Positions 37,793 through 50,000 of a stretch of 64,000 nucleotides of DNA are shown piece by piece. The notes beneath the pieces are model-generated. The model did not search any database. It worked only from the letters and a program-made list of their open reading frames with translations, and had not been told where the DNA came from. Source of the stretch: Hirsutella rhossiliensis (taxonomy: Eukaryota > Ascomycota > Sordariomycetes > Hypocreales > Ophiocordycipitaceae); the NCBI RefSeq assembly GCF_020360975.1, contig NW_025408670.1, positions 3,596,001 through 3,660,000 on the forward strand, in the 5' to 3' direction. The position numbers and the translations under genes are program-made. How positions within the stretch are numbered: position 1 is the stretch's first letter; every line of letters begins with the position of its first letter.

Positions 37793-40250
37793 TTATATAT
37801 GTGAATAAAATGCCTGCTGTTCCTCTGAGTCTCTCTCGCAGTCAGCCCATATACCTGCAGTACCTCTTTCTCGTGAGAAAGGCTGCACCTGAATTTCCTC
37901 GGCCACCCGGGCATCTAATCGCTCTTCTTCTGCCTTATCCCAATCAAGGTATGCCATCATCTCTACCTTGGTCCATTGCCTCGAGCCGCAGCTCCTTGAC
38001 ATTTGCTTCCAGTCGAGGCACCAGTCATATTCAGTCTTGCTGTAGCGCAATGGCAAGCCCATTGCCTTTCGGTATGCCTGGTTGGTCTTGAGACTGCCGC
38101 GAGGCTGTGCTCTATACCAAGAGTCTCTTTCCCTGACATACCTCTGATAGATGGCTCGTGGGTCATCATATAATAGATTCTCTGTAGTCTCTGTAGTCTC
38201 TGCAATTGCTGTAGAGACTGTAGAGACCGTAGTGACTGCAACTGTCATTTTCTCCATGACTGCTGCAGTCTGCGCAGTCTCTGGAACTGCTACCGTCTGT
38301 ACAGTCTGTGCAGTCTGTGCAGTCCCTGCAATTGCTGCAGTCTCTGCAGTCTGTGCCGCCCGTGCCTCTGCCCGCTGCAGTATGTCGCTATAGCGTAAAG
38401 GACAATTGCGAGATGTCATGATGTGCCCTTGCTGGTGGCATTTGCTGCATGTAGGCGGCGCCTTTGGCCGTAGATCTGACTCTATGGCTTCAAATGCACT
38501 TGGCTCGCGCTGTGTGGATGACTGTGATATCCTTGATGCGGCGACAAGTTGGTCTAGTCGCCGACGAGGCTCTATGAGGACCTGACCAATCTCTTTGTTA
38601 TCCCGTCGAAGGCGCCAATGTGTATGAAAATGTTGTAGCCGGAGGGGCAGATCTTCCACTATGAGAGACTGTAATGCGTGCGCACAAGGAGACCGCGAGA
38701 CTTGGTGAAGCTGCCTGTGCAAGATGGGGTGTTTTTCTCGTTGAGGCGCTTGTGTTGCTTTGCAACCTGTCGCAAGGCTTCGTGTGATACCCAGCCACGT
38801 ACCGTGCTATATACGGTTCCAGAGAGCTCAATTGGCATCCGTATATGCTGCCTGGCTTGGTTGGCTTGTAGCTCGGCCAGTTGGTTGAGGAGAGCTTGCT
38901 TGATTGCCCTCGTTGCCTCGAAGAGGTCTAATGTTGACTTCTTAAGGTGACTCTTCAATAATGCGTGGATGCCTTCCACCCGGGAAGTAGCCACATTGCC
39001 GAAGTGAGCATATTGATCGACCCAGGCCTTGACGAGCTTTTCCTTATACGGGTCCAACCAGGTTTCCCGTATGTAGCTAACCTCCTTGACGTATCGTGGC
39101 ACAAAGCGCTTCTCGAGCTCTTCAACTTGTTGATCAAATGTCTCCTCATCTTTCGAGCCCACGATTGAGTGCCAATACCCAAAGAACTCAGCCCACCTCT
39201 CATCACTATTAGAGTCCTCATCGTCACGGTCGAAAGCTGGTTTGCAATAGCTAAGCACCGCCTTATTCGCATGCCAGATGCAAAGCAGAGACTTGGACGC
39301 AGGAAAGCACCGGGAAATTGCGTTTATGCAGGCGAGGCAGCGATCTGTCAGGATAACCGATGGCTGGCGAATGTCATATAACTCGTATATCGATTGGAGT
39401 TGGTCCAGTGCCCAGATATAGTCATTTTCGTCTTCACCACTGAGGAAGGCAAAGGCAATACAGAATGACCGCTGACAGGCATCAACGCCGATCATATCGA
39501 GCAGTGGCATCTTATATTTGTTCGTCTTGTATGTGCAGTCTAGCAGTAGTAATTCTGGGTATGCGTTGAGGTATCCTAGAGACGCTGGGTGTGCGAATAA
39601 GACTGCTGTGACTCGGCCATCATGATCAAGCTGTATGCGGCTCTGGAACCCCTCGTTGTCAAGCTCATTGGCAAGGGCATGCATTGTGCTCTGGCCAGCA
39701 AGGAGCTCTCGTCTGCGCTGTGCGATACAGTTATATATGTCTTGCTGTGTCGCTCCTTGGGCAGTCTGAGAGCTCTGGCGCATATATGTCCGGATATCCT
39801 TTGGTGCTATGCCAGCGCTTGAGAGGTTCCCAATAGCTGACTGGTCAGTTGAGGAGAGGGCACGATGAGCTGGATGTGCTGTAATATGCAGACTGGGCTC
39901 ATGGTTGTGGACCGACTTCTCCTCGCCTGGGCGATGCCTGACATACCAGTACGACTTATCAAGGCTCTCTTTCGCATTGATGGAAAACTGGCATCCAGTG
40001 ATACGGGAGCTTGTAGACCGTTGCCGATCAGCTGGCTTCTGGTCCTTGCTTGTATGAGCCCCAAGTCTACCTCCACGATCGCAGGCAAATATGACTGTGC
40101 GTCTTCCGGACCGCGGGTCTCTCGTGGACTTGCCTGTGGTGAAGGCATAGCCTCTGGAGCCGCCCACGCATTAATTGAGGCAAGAAGAGACTCGCGAGTC
40201 GAACTGGCCCTCAGGAGGAAGGCAATCGTCAGGAATTCAGTAAGCCCCAT
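37793..40250 (-). pseudogene. MULE-1 transposase, broken by two frameshifts
   Basis: The minus strand encodes an N-terminal FAR1-like zinc region, a MULE transposase core and a C-terminal zinc knuckle. The core shows LLLDCTYKTNKY (first Asp), LTDRCLACINAI (second Asp), CIWHANKAV and TSRVEGIHALLKSHL (Glu). The knuckle is CSKCHQQGH...C. The main frame is 40167–38659. The start (MGLTEFL, 40250) is joined to it only across a one-base shift near 40160, and the conserved PCAHALQSL tail only across another near 38700; both fit single-base losses. A TAQT/TVQT-rich low-complexity segment covers about 38170–38380. Not autonomous as it stands unless frameshifting occurs. Confidence 0.88.
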
Positions 40251-40596
40251 ATTGGAATTATCTTGAAGAGCTAGCTGTAGTGCACGACAGTGAGCAGCTC
40301 TTTATACACAAAGGAAAGGAAACTCCTGCTTTGTGGACGTGGTGCAGAACCCTTGTAACCGAGGCCGCCTGCGAGGTTTAATGCAGCCTGCGTTTGAGCT
40401 TTGGCCTCAATGGGGTCCAAGCACCACGCATGCAGGCGCTCGACCTTAATATGCGGATTATAGCATCGCTTCCGCGGACAACTACTCTGAGCGCAGATGG
40501 TATGCTATATGAGGCTGGCTCTCTGTGCGACAGTTTGCCACATGCAATAGAAAAGGAGAGTACAGGTCAGGGGGCGGCCCGACTATCTTCCGCCTG

Positions 40597-40667
40597 GGCT
40601 TACATAACAGGCGCGGACGTCCGCGCCGACTTTAAAGGCGCGGGGGTCCGCGCCTCTATTGGCTCCC
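40597..40667 (-). repeat. MULE-1 right terminal inverted repeat (71 bp)
   Basis: Perfect inverted partner of 37424–37494, followed at once by the second target duplication copy. Confidence 0.95.
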
Positions 40668-40677
40668 CACGCCAAAC

Positions 40678-41998
40678 TTGTGGTTGACTAAACCTATGTG
40701 CGGATCAACCCGAGACACATTCAACAACCGGAATTCGCAAATCCGGGGGCCTAGGGGCTTGCCGTCATTCAAGTGGACGGTCCAGCCACGTCTGTGCGCT
40801 GTTTCACCCCCAGGTAGCTTGTAGATCAGCCAGGTGAACTCAAACACCGATGCTACGGCCGGCGCCTGAATTAGCAATGTTGCTTACCGCGCGGTGGTTT
40901 CTTGGTACCCCATATTCGTTTTTGGGCTTTATATCCCCGACGAAACAAGGACACCCGGAAGGCGTCCTCAGATGCTGGAGCTGTTTTTGAACGGGCTTTA
41001 CGACTGGCTGCGTATCCGGCAAGATGAGCACCCGTCCCAACCCGTCTTCAAACCCGTTTGGGGGCGGCCTCGTTGCGAAACAAATCGCCATGTGCTTCAA
41101 TTCTTACACTTATGTCTGTCCAACATGACTCAGAAAGCCTTGACCTATTGCTCACCTTTTCCTCTTCGTCTCGAGACTTGATTCATGGAGTGGCTGCTGC
41201 TCTTCGTAGAGGCAAACGTCTACTCATACCAATGCTCCCCACCGGTTTCCCCGCTGGGTCAAGGCACGCCCGCGCTGGATATAGTGGTACCATCGTCTGG
41301 TTTCATTTTGATATTCTCAAGCTCGAGAGGGGCAGCATTGACTGGGGCTTTGGGATCGACCTGACGGCTCATTTGACCCGCGGCTCCCAGTGCCTTGCGA
41401 CCGCCAATTCGTCAGCTACGGATGGAAAAAGAACGGAACAGTTACATAAGCCTACGGATTCCATACGCAGAAGCATAGGCAGTTGATTAGATAAACCAAC
41501 TTCGTCCGGTGTTTGCCGACTGATAGATCTGGACACGTGCGATTTCGCAAAGCAGCACCCAATAACTCGCGGATGAGCTTCCTTGATTGCAACGCACCGG
41601 AGACGGATGGATATTCCGTCGCTATCTCTGGATTTCACATATCCAAGATATATGCGCATTATTCGGACACCAGTGCACGCTTCTACGGGGACTTGAGCGA
41701 CGATGCGGCTTCCAAGCTGTGGGTGTACATACTGTCAACAAGGAAGAATACTTGGCGCAGATGTTATTTGGCCTGCCTAGTTAATACAGCCTATGCCACC
41801 CCATATAATGTATATGCTAATGCATAGGCAAGAGTGAAATCCTTATAGATTGTGCCCATATTGCAATAGCCGCTTTAAAAAAGGGTCTCGAAAGACAAAC
41901 GAAGCCGCTCTTTTGCAAAACATGTTAAGTATGCATCCCAATTATATGTATCTAACTTATCCCTCGCTGCTATTAGTGGCCAAGTATACACGTATGTT
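40678..41998. other. Unassigned stretch, possibly gene relic
   Basis: Lies between MULE-1 and the scytalone dehydratase gene. Short frames on both strands (for example plus 41513–41827, minus 40840–41100 and 40656–40877) look partly protein-like, but I recognise no family and see no consistent splicing. It may be a decayed cluster gene. Confidence 0.35.
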
Positions 41999-42606
41999 TT
42001 ATGTGGTGAAAGACCCTTTGAACACCTTTTCGAAATCATGTTCGTTCCATCTCACCAGCGGGGCCAGGCCTGCGAACTTCCACACTCCGTCAACCTTTGT
42101 ATAAAAGTGCTTGTTGGTGGCATGGCTGTGGCCTTTTAGTTTGACAGTTTTCAAGCTTGCGTCCGTGTAAACCTGGTGGGCAGCCCTGAGCTGGTGATGT
42201 CCGATGACTTGAGTCTCCGATACCCGCTCCCACCGAGTCGCGCCAAGCAAGTGCTGCGTTTTGACGCAGGGATCGCCGAGGAAACCGTCATCGGCCACCA
42301 TGGCCATGAAGTCGTCTGCCGACATTGCTTCCCATACGCCCTTGCCAATTTTAGTGTAGTCGACGTAGAGAGATGGTGCAATGATGCCGCGTAGTCGATC
42401 CCAGTCCTAGCGAAAAGTCAGACAAGGAAAACGGTGCCAGCATTTTCATACTCTGGCCGCCCACCTTTGCGTCGTAGCTATCTCCCCAATCAAAGAGTAA
42501 TGCTGAGAGATCGAGATAATCTATCATGGTTAGTTATTGACTCCGGAAGAATCATGAAAATTAGGTGCTTACCCTGAAAGGACAAGCTATCAGTTGGGTT
42601 CCCCAT
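41999..42606 (-). CDS. Scytalone dehydratase homologue
   Basis: Three exons (42606–42573, 42520–42465, 42406–41999; introns of 52 and 58 nt) give 165 aa against about 172 in known enzymes. The family dehydrates scytalone to T3HN and vermelone to DHN in melanin biosynthesis. The fold is evident throughout: DYLDLSALLFDWGDSYDAKDWDRL, IIAPSLYVDYTKIG, GDPCVKTQHLLGATRWE, HQLRAAHQVY, HATNKHFY and WKFAGL. The active-site Tyr/Asp pair (SYD), the second Tyr (VDY), both catalytic histidines (TQH and AAH) and the Asn (TN) are present, but the serine before that Asn in the rice-blast enzyme (S129) appears as Ala. Located between the two prenyltransferases, it points to a reduced naphthalene core rather than simple pigment. 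Confidence 0.92.
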
Positions 42607-43936
42607 GGCGTTCAGGTACGCGGACAGATCCGTTGATTCGAGATACGAGCGTTGAATGTAGAATGCAGATGGATACCACCAGCGCCCGATAAAAGCAAAA
42701 TAGCAGAGGCTTTTATAATAGTTTGCATACCGTCTGCGGTTAAAAGACTAGGATACGCTTCCCCACTGACCCGTTGGAAAATCCGCTCGCTTCGATCTGT
42801 GCACAGCGTGCACATGCCTCGGGTTTAGAAATGACGGACACCAAGGCACACGGGGAAAGCGGAACTATCCTAAGCCGATTGTGCATTTGGATTAGTGTCA
42901 AACTCGGATCACGGTTGGTTACCGAATCCCTACGGACTCTCGTCTCAACCCACTTGGACATCTTGATCCAGGCTAAGCTACATCTCTACTGTCGCCACGA
43001 GAAGAAAATGAGCGGGGTGCCTCGACCAAGTTCATCTCTCTCAGGGACAGGTGCTTGATGGCCACCGTGAGCTTCGTTTCGTTCCCGAGGTTTACAATGC
43101 CCTTGGAGCAGATCCACCTGTTGCTCGTGGGGCTACTTGAAACAAGTGCTCAGTCGATACATTTGGCACCTCAGGTTATTTCTATTCATTGAGAGCACTC
43201 TGTGGGCCTTTCCGGCAAATCCATGATGAAGCGCTTTGATATCGTATAACCTTGTTCTCTCTCCGCTACGAAGTAGACGCTTGTACTCATAGGTTAAGTA
43301 GCTCCGCCTGCCAAATCATCGTACTGAGTGAACTCAAGTGCCACCAGCGAGACTTGGCGGATTTCCGGCTCACGTTTCGGTGATTTACGTCCACTGCGCC
43401 ATTTTAATTGGATTGACCCCTTTGTTAACCGCGATTGGCGAAAGAGCCCCAGGTCCATCTTTGCCCGAGGTCAGTGCACTCATGCTACTCTACTGGTTTA
43501 CAATCTCACGGTTCAAGCAGAAGTATCCCGAGGCAGGTACGAAAGCTCCTCCGAAAGTATTTACGAAATATCAATACTAAACAATCTACCACTAGGGCTA
43601 AATGGGGATACACTGTAGTTTAGACGCTCGAGTTGAGCTTCTGCGGACTTTTCCAGTGCGATTTGCGTAATGTCTCTGCGCGGCCGGTCTAAGAACTGTC
43701 CGACCCGATGGCGAAGTCGTGATTGTTTCTCATCTCGCTTTTTATATGTACTCTTCGTATTGATCTTTCGCCTCCGATTCTCTGGCGGTTCTTCCCTCGG
43801 AACGACGGGTTGATATGTCTCATATTGGGATATAAAGAACTCAGAAACCAGTAAAGGCAATCGGAGACTCGCCTTGTTAAAGATGCATTAGCTATATTGC
43901 ATCGCCCAAGTATACTGATACAGCTACAATTAAACA
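42607..43936. other. Intergenic stretch without supported gene
   Basis: Upstream of the scytalone dehydratase and downstream of PT2. Short frames at 42.74–43.06 and 43.33–43.62 kb have no recognisable domain. The promoter of the dehydratase gene should lie here. Confidence 0.45.
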
Positions 43937-45475
43937 TTACAACGCCCCTCCAGGCAACTTAGGGGTGAGATAAGACGTTATATCAAGCTCCCCAGTTCGC
44001 TTTATCAAGCAGCTAAGATAAAGCTGCAAATCATTTCCACCATCAAGTCGACGATGCTGAGTGAGATACTCCAGCACCGACTTCCAACTCTGGCAAAACT
44101 GGCCTCTGCCATGGTTCTCCATCCAACTCATGACGCCGTTGGCCATGGAAGCATCATCTTGACCGAGATATCGCTGTTGAATGTAGAGCTTAATGTCAGG
44201 GAGTGTACCGCCGGGCGCAATGTCGAAATAGTAGATGAATCCAGATAGAATCGCAGGCAGATCGGAAGAAATTCCTTTGGAACCGGAACCTTGTCCAGGC
44301 GTTGGCCGCACCTCGGAATTGTCATCAAAGTCGGGGTTCAGACAAGCCACGGCGGCAACCAAGCTTTTCAGTTCCTGCATCTTGGTTTCCGGAAAGGCAA
44401 TGCGACCGCCCAAAGTCATGACTTCCCGGACAGAGGCGAAGCTCGTGTGCGGCGTGCGAAAGTACATTTTAATACGCGACTTGGATGGAGTGACATTATC
44501 AACGCCAAGCATGCTGTATCGCCTAGTTAGCCCCTGTCAAGTGTATGCTTGAAGTGCAATGCGAAGAATTTCGTCCTCTCTCGCTTGACGAGGTGCACCT
44601 CTGAAGCTTGAAAATTGATTGCAACTTCCGGTGCCATGATGGCCAACTCGGGTAGATCAAAGAACGCTTACAAGGGGCTGAGCATTTTCCCCTCGGACGA
44701 GGTCTTTATAAAGTCATATACCGCGGCTCGAGCGGCGTTTGCAGGATCCAACTGCGCGAGGCTCTGTTCCCAAAGCTCCATGGGGATCTTGCCATGGTCA
44801 TAGCCCAGCTTACGGGGTATAAACCACGTCTTCATGGTCAAGCCCTTGTGTGCAAACTCGGCAGACACCAATGTGGTCGACGCAAGCTTGGCCCCCGAAA
44901 CAGCTTCCAGAGTGTACTTTTGTCGATCGTCGTCGTAGAGAGTTGAGAGGAAATGGTCCATCCATGTGAGATCGAGAGAAGGCAGCACAGATCGAAGGCG
45001 GCGCAGGAGCTCGTTTGTCGGATCCTGGTTTAGTGGATCCATTTCGCTGCCGCTCAGTAGGTTGGTCGCCTCGAGAGTGTAGCGGACCTCGGGCTTCGCA
45101 GTAGGCGTATTCCATTTCCACGAGTACGTCATGGGCATGCCGTTGAGCTTGCTGAACATGGATGGCCATTTGAGCTTGCCGTCTACTGATGGCGCTGGGC
45201 CCATGTAGGGTATCTTGGTGTTTTCAGTTAGTCAGAGACTCGGAGTACTCCCGTGGTTGGTCGACGAGAAAGCTTACAATCCAGTGGTAGTGGAAGACAA
45301 GGGCCTCGAACTGCTTCTCGGCGGAATATCCGGCTGCTTCCATCAATGTAGCCAGACAGGGCCCCGACAGCTTCCACCAGTAGTCGCTATCCGTGTGGAG
45401 GGGGGGCATCAAGGGTTGCAGGGCCGCCCATGCTTTTGGCGTACCGCGGCCTCCGGTGAGTGCGTTTTCCGCCAT
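43937..45475 (-). CDS. DMATS-type aromatic prenyltransferase, full length (PT2)
   Basis: Three exons (45475–45278, 45213–44672, 44513–43937; introns of 64 and 158 nt) give 438 aa, the normal size. The ABBA prenyltransferase transfers a prenyl group from DMAPP (or a longer diphosphate) to an aromatic acceptor without metal dependence. Visible are SWKW (97–100), R110, a KTWFIPRK strand (194–201), SKSRIKMYFRTP near 258–269, LSGFIYYFDIAP, LPDIKLYI and GELDITSYL. Thr95 occupies the place where many indole prenyltransferases have Glu just before the SxxW stretch, which fits a non-indole acceptor. With the PKS next to it, a polyketide phenol or naphthol is the likely acceptor. Start chosen at MAENALTGG, followed by the typical KAWxxL...DxxYWW opening. 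Confidence 0.92.
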
Positions 45476-47020
45476 GCTCCCTTTCCGCAGAGTAACAGCG
45501 CCGGCCTTTGAACAGGGGTGATGGCAGCCCAGAGGAACCTTCAAACTTATAAATTTCAGTCGATTATTGAAGTGTTGAAGTGTAGCCAACAAGTGTGCGG
45601 ATCGTCAGCCAGAAGGTGGTACGAAAGAGCAACGTAGAAAGAAGCAAAGGTCCAGGATAAAATAAAAATACCAGGTCGGTCGGAGAGCTCCAGACTTCAA
45701 ACGTCCCGGGGTATTTGCCGTGAACCACTAACAGTTCGGAGTGGACTCCCGCTAACAAGGTCAAACCGCTTGAGCCTCGGAGAGCAACAGGAAGGTTCCC
45801 CGAAACATTACTCTCAGACAGCAGGGCGCAAGCCCGTGCGTTCACTTCAAGTCGGCATTCAAGATGAAGGATTGTTTCATACGTCGCACATTTCTCAGGC
45901 CTGGAACCCCGTGGACGACTTCTCGGAGCGACGGGAACAAACGCTCCTACTGAATTCGAAACCCACCCCAGTAAAACGTAGCTCGTCGCTACCCTTTTTC
46001 TTTATAAATTTTGCTGCCAAGTCGCTTCTAGCATACGTTTCACTATTGAGCATTTCTTATTTCATCACCCAGCATTTTGTCAAGCTGGAATCGCTTATTG
46101 GAGCATCGAGTACTTTTAACCCAAGTGGCACATAACTTCCTCGCCATTTCTCAATGCTGCACGCCCCTGTAGCGAATTACTTAAGCTTCTGCCTTGGCCT
46201 CGATTTATCCGATGTTCCGCTTATAGTAGGGAAGGGGTTTAGCTCCTTAAACTAACTTGAAATTCACTACCTTTTCTGTAGGCATTCTTAAGTTAAGAAA
46301 GCTAGATAAATTGAGTAGTATCCTAGTTGGTGATATGATAGAAATACAGTTTGAGGCAGTATAGAGCTAACAATTCTACGGCTATGGTATTATTCTACTT
46401 CTTGCTTTATATATAGAGTGTCGTTTCAATAACGAAACCATTTGGGAATATAATTCAACTTAAAGGGAAGAAAGTGTCAGAGCAGAGAATGATTTATAAT
46501 ATATGATATAACGATATATATATATATATATCGTTGATTGGGGTGAGTGCCCCTATTTCGCCTGATGTAGCGGTACTTTACCAGCATCAGAGAAAGCTAC
46601 TACGTTGTATTTACCTGAGAAATCAATGAGATCGACTCATTAGAACTCGAATATATAGTAGGCTAATGCCATGAACAGGAAAATAAAGTAGTTGGTATGT
46701 AATTAAAGTACTAGACATTTTGGATTATTCTATCCAAAGACGTAATTGGCCTTCATAGGCTGAAAGAAGCTTTGATAAAAGGTCGATTGTAAATGCTAAC
46801 CAAGTTCTAAGTATATAGTAAACTGGTCTAGCCAGTAGCAAAACATAAGCTGCAGTCGCAGAAGGAATCGCAAAAAGTAACAAGGTGCCAAAAGAGAAAT
46901 CCCACATTTTAGCATAGAAATGTAAACGCCCATTAACATGCAACAAAATGCTCCGTCAACACGAGAAATGTACATGCTCCATAAACAACTAACCACGTAG
47001 CTCTTTTTAGGTACTGATCC
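45476..47020. other. Intergenic stretch without supported gene
   Basis: Lies between PT2 and the PKS 3' end, so it holds the PT2 promoter. It becomes AT-rich from about 46.2 to 47.0 kb. A perfect 26-bp palindrome (AACGA, eight TA, TCGTT) lies at 46510–46535. Small frames at 45.56–46.13 and 46.7–47.0 kb show no domain. Confidence 0.5.
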
Positions 47021-50000
47021 TCACTGCCCTAGAATGCCGCGTCGAACGAATTCGCGCATCTCCTCCATGTGCGACCCCTCGTTCATCATGGTAAAGTGGT
47101 TGACATTGTCCAGCACTTGAACACTGATCTTGCCAGCCCCAATCAACGAGGCCCAGCCCGCAGCGGAAAAGTCGGTCCTGTCGCGTAGGAGCCAGAGCAT
47201 CTCACGCGGATCATCCGGGGCAGTCTGGATATGCGGCACACTCGGGTCCTTGCAGATGCCGTCCCGTGCGTAGATGACGGTCGTTGGCGGCGCGTTGGCC
47301 AGAGGTCTTGGGACGTAGCCGTCGAGCATGTTGACGACCGAGTCGAAGTGGTGGCGCAGCCAGCTGGGCACCGCCTTGTGACCGCTCATGTTGCCGAATA
47401 CTCCTGCGCTCTCAAAGAAGTCGAACATTCGGGACGGCGGATTCTCGAGACCAATAGGGTTTGGTGCGTCGATGAGCAGCAGCCTCTCAACCACCTCGCC
47501 CGCTGCCATGAGCTTGCGAGCCGCCTCAAAGGCAAATATGCCACCGGCCGACCAGCCTCCCAAGAGGTAGGGACCGTGGGGTTGGATCCGTTGGATCTCG
47601 GCGGTGAACTTGGAAACCACCTGATCCGTCGTCACCCCCAGCTGCGTCATCTCGTGTGGATTCGTCCGCCACGGGCAGTTTAGTCCGTAGACGGCGGTAT
47701 GGGGATCTAGTCGAGCGAGCGACCCATAAGAAGCAGCCGAACCAGATCCGTCGGGGAGCAGAAACACGGCACGACTAGGGCCCTGGGTCGTCTTGGCGCG
47801 CCGAAGCACGATGGAGGTTGCGTGCGGGGCGCTCGATACGATATCGTTGTTGACGGCATCTGGCTGAGGGAGGGATATGGCGACGGGAGCCGGGTCGGCG
47901 AGTTTGGTGGTGACGCTTGGGGCCAGGACCTTTTTCAGACAGGCCTCAATTTCTTCCAAAGTCCCGTTCTCCAACAGCAGGGTGCTGGATACCTCGGCGC
48001 CCAGGGCTTCCGAGAGGCAGTCGGCAATTGTCAGGCCGAGGAGCGAGTCGATCCCAATGTCAGCCAGGCAAGTCGTGGGCGTGAGCTCCTCGGCTGGTGT
48101 TCCCGTCTCATCGGCAATAGTCTGGCGGATGACGACCTTGAAGTCCACGTCCGCATGGACGCTCGAGGCCGCCGTCAGACTGCTGCTCGACGACTCATAG
48201 TCGGTGTTGGACGCGGATGTGAGCGATGGAGTGTCCCTGGGCACATTATACTCGGGATCGAGGAGAGACTGCAGGTCCTTGACCGTCGGGTATGCGGCAA
48301 AGAACGTAGAGGGCAGGTCCATGCCAGTTTCGTCGTGGATGCGCTCGGCGGCGGTCAAGGCGAGCAGCGAGTCGAGCCCAAAGTCGGCAAAGAGGCTATC
48401 GGGCTGCAGCTCTGCCAGCTCTATGCCCACCTCTTCGGCAATGATGCTCAAGACGTGGCCAAAGTCGCCCGAAGCCTTTGGCACGGCGGCCGGTGGGGGC
48501 GGGGCGGCGGAGCGAACCGGGGCCTGGGCCGGCGTTGGAGCAACAGGGGCGGCCTTGGCGCCGGCAGGCGCCTTTGTCGTCGCCTTTCCGGGCAAAAGGT
48601 TGTCCAGAACCTTGCGAGGGACGCCCTGGAACTATAAAGAGGGTTAGAAAAAGTCGTGAAAAAGGACAGACTGTTGTCTAGGCTTACCGCGACTTTGTCA
48701 AAGACGCCAACGATGCGGTCCCCATCCAGAATGTACGTGTCGCCGGCATACAGCTTGCCCTCTACAAGCTGCATCCTGTTGTAGGTTGTATAGACTTTGC
48801 CCTTCTCGGGGGTCTCGGCGAATCGCAGCCGGTTCCAACCGTGGTTGATGAAGACTTGCTTGTCCGACTGCACGTGCTCGTTGCCATTCATGATGAAGCC
48901 AGCCAGATGCCCCAGGCTGTCGATCCACTGCGGGTTCACGACGAAGCCTTGGTCGTCTACACGAAACGACACCTTCGCCGTCGCCTCGAGCTCCTCGCTG
49001 TCGAGGATGACTTCCTGCATGCCCTGGTATCCATCGCTGTAGTCAACGAGGGAGCCGAAGAGCTTGTAGACCATGGCGCGCTTCAAGCGGTGACAGTTAC
49101 CACTGATGACTCCACGCTCGAGGGAAGCAATCCTGCCATTAATCAGGTACGCCATGGGCTTCCACTCGTTGAGCCACGCGGCCTTGTCAGTCGACAGCCG
49201 GACGTTGACCGAGGCGTGGCTCATCGTCATGGTGCCGGAAGCGCCGACGCTGTAGATGGACAGCGAGATGATCTGCGATGTCCAGTCGGCCGTGGCGGAA
49301 ACACGGAACAGGTGCGACGTTTCCGACGGAAGGGCAATGAGCGGTCGATCAATCTTCATGTCGCACACATCAAAGCCGGTGAAGCTGGCTGCGGCGTTGC
49401 CTTGGACGAGGGTTTTGGCTACGGTCAGGGCAACGTCACCGTACAAGCTCTGCGCTTCGTTAGTCCTGTTTACATATACCTACGAACAAGGGGACCAGCA
49501 ACTTACCGAAGGGCACAGGGAGGCGCCGTTGACCATGTGGCCGCGGAGGATGTGCGCCAGCCTACCGTCGAAGAGGTCTGACTCGGCAAGCAGCGTGGAC
49601 CGTGTGGCGCTCTGCGTTTCTTCCAGTACGCGCTGGACAGAGGGTGAAATGTATCGAAACACGGGAGCCTCGATGGCCGGCAGGCTCTGGGGCGCCGCGG
49701 TTCCCACTCCCTTGGTCAGCAGCCAGTCGTTCTTATACTCGATCCAGTGGTTCTTGAGGTCCCAGCTATAGCGAGGGAGATCGACGACGTGGTGAGACGC
49801 GGCAAAGTCCCGGTGGTAGTTGTTCCAGTCGATGGGCAGGCCGCGGACGTACATGGACTCGAGGGCAGAAACTATGCACTTCCACGGCGGCGTCGATTTG
49901 CGGAGAGAGGTCAGAGTGGTCGGCTCGGAGCCCAATGTGCCCTTGATCATGGCAGAGCAGGCCGGGTGAGGGCCCAGCTCGAGCCAGATGGTGCGAGGAC

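Larger units (their letters stand above)
37414..40677 (-). mobile_element. MULE (Mutator-like) DNA transposon with intact termini, MULE-1
   Basis: The element is 37424–40667 (3244 bp) with perfect 71-bp terminal inverted repeats (37424–37494 and 40597–40667, beginning GGGAGCCAATAGAGGCGCGG). It is flanked by a perfect 10-bp target duplication CACGCCAAAC (37414–37423 and 40668–40677). Such long inverted repeats and 8–10-bp duplications define Mutator-like elements. It carries a frameshifted transposase on the minus strand. The perfect termini argue for recent insertion or recent mobilisation in trans. Confidence 0.95.

Noticed and set aside
46510..46535. 26-bp perfect TA palindrome
   Set aside because: Simple TA repeat with short flanks in an AT-rich spacer; no sign of function.
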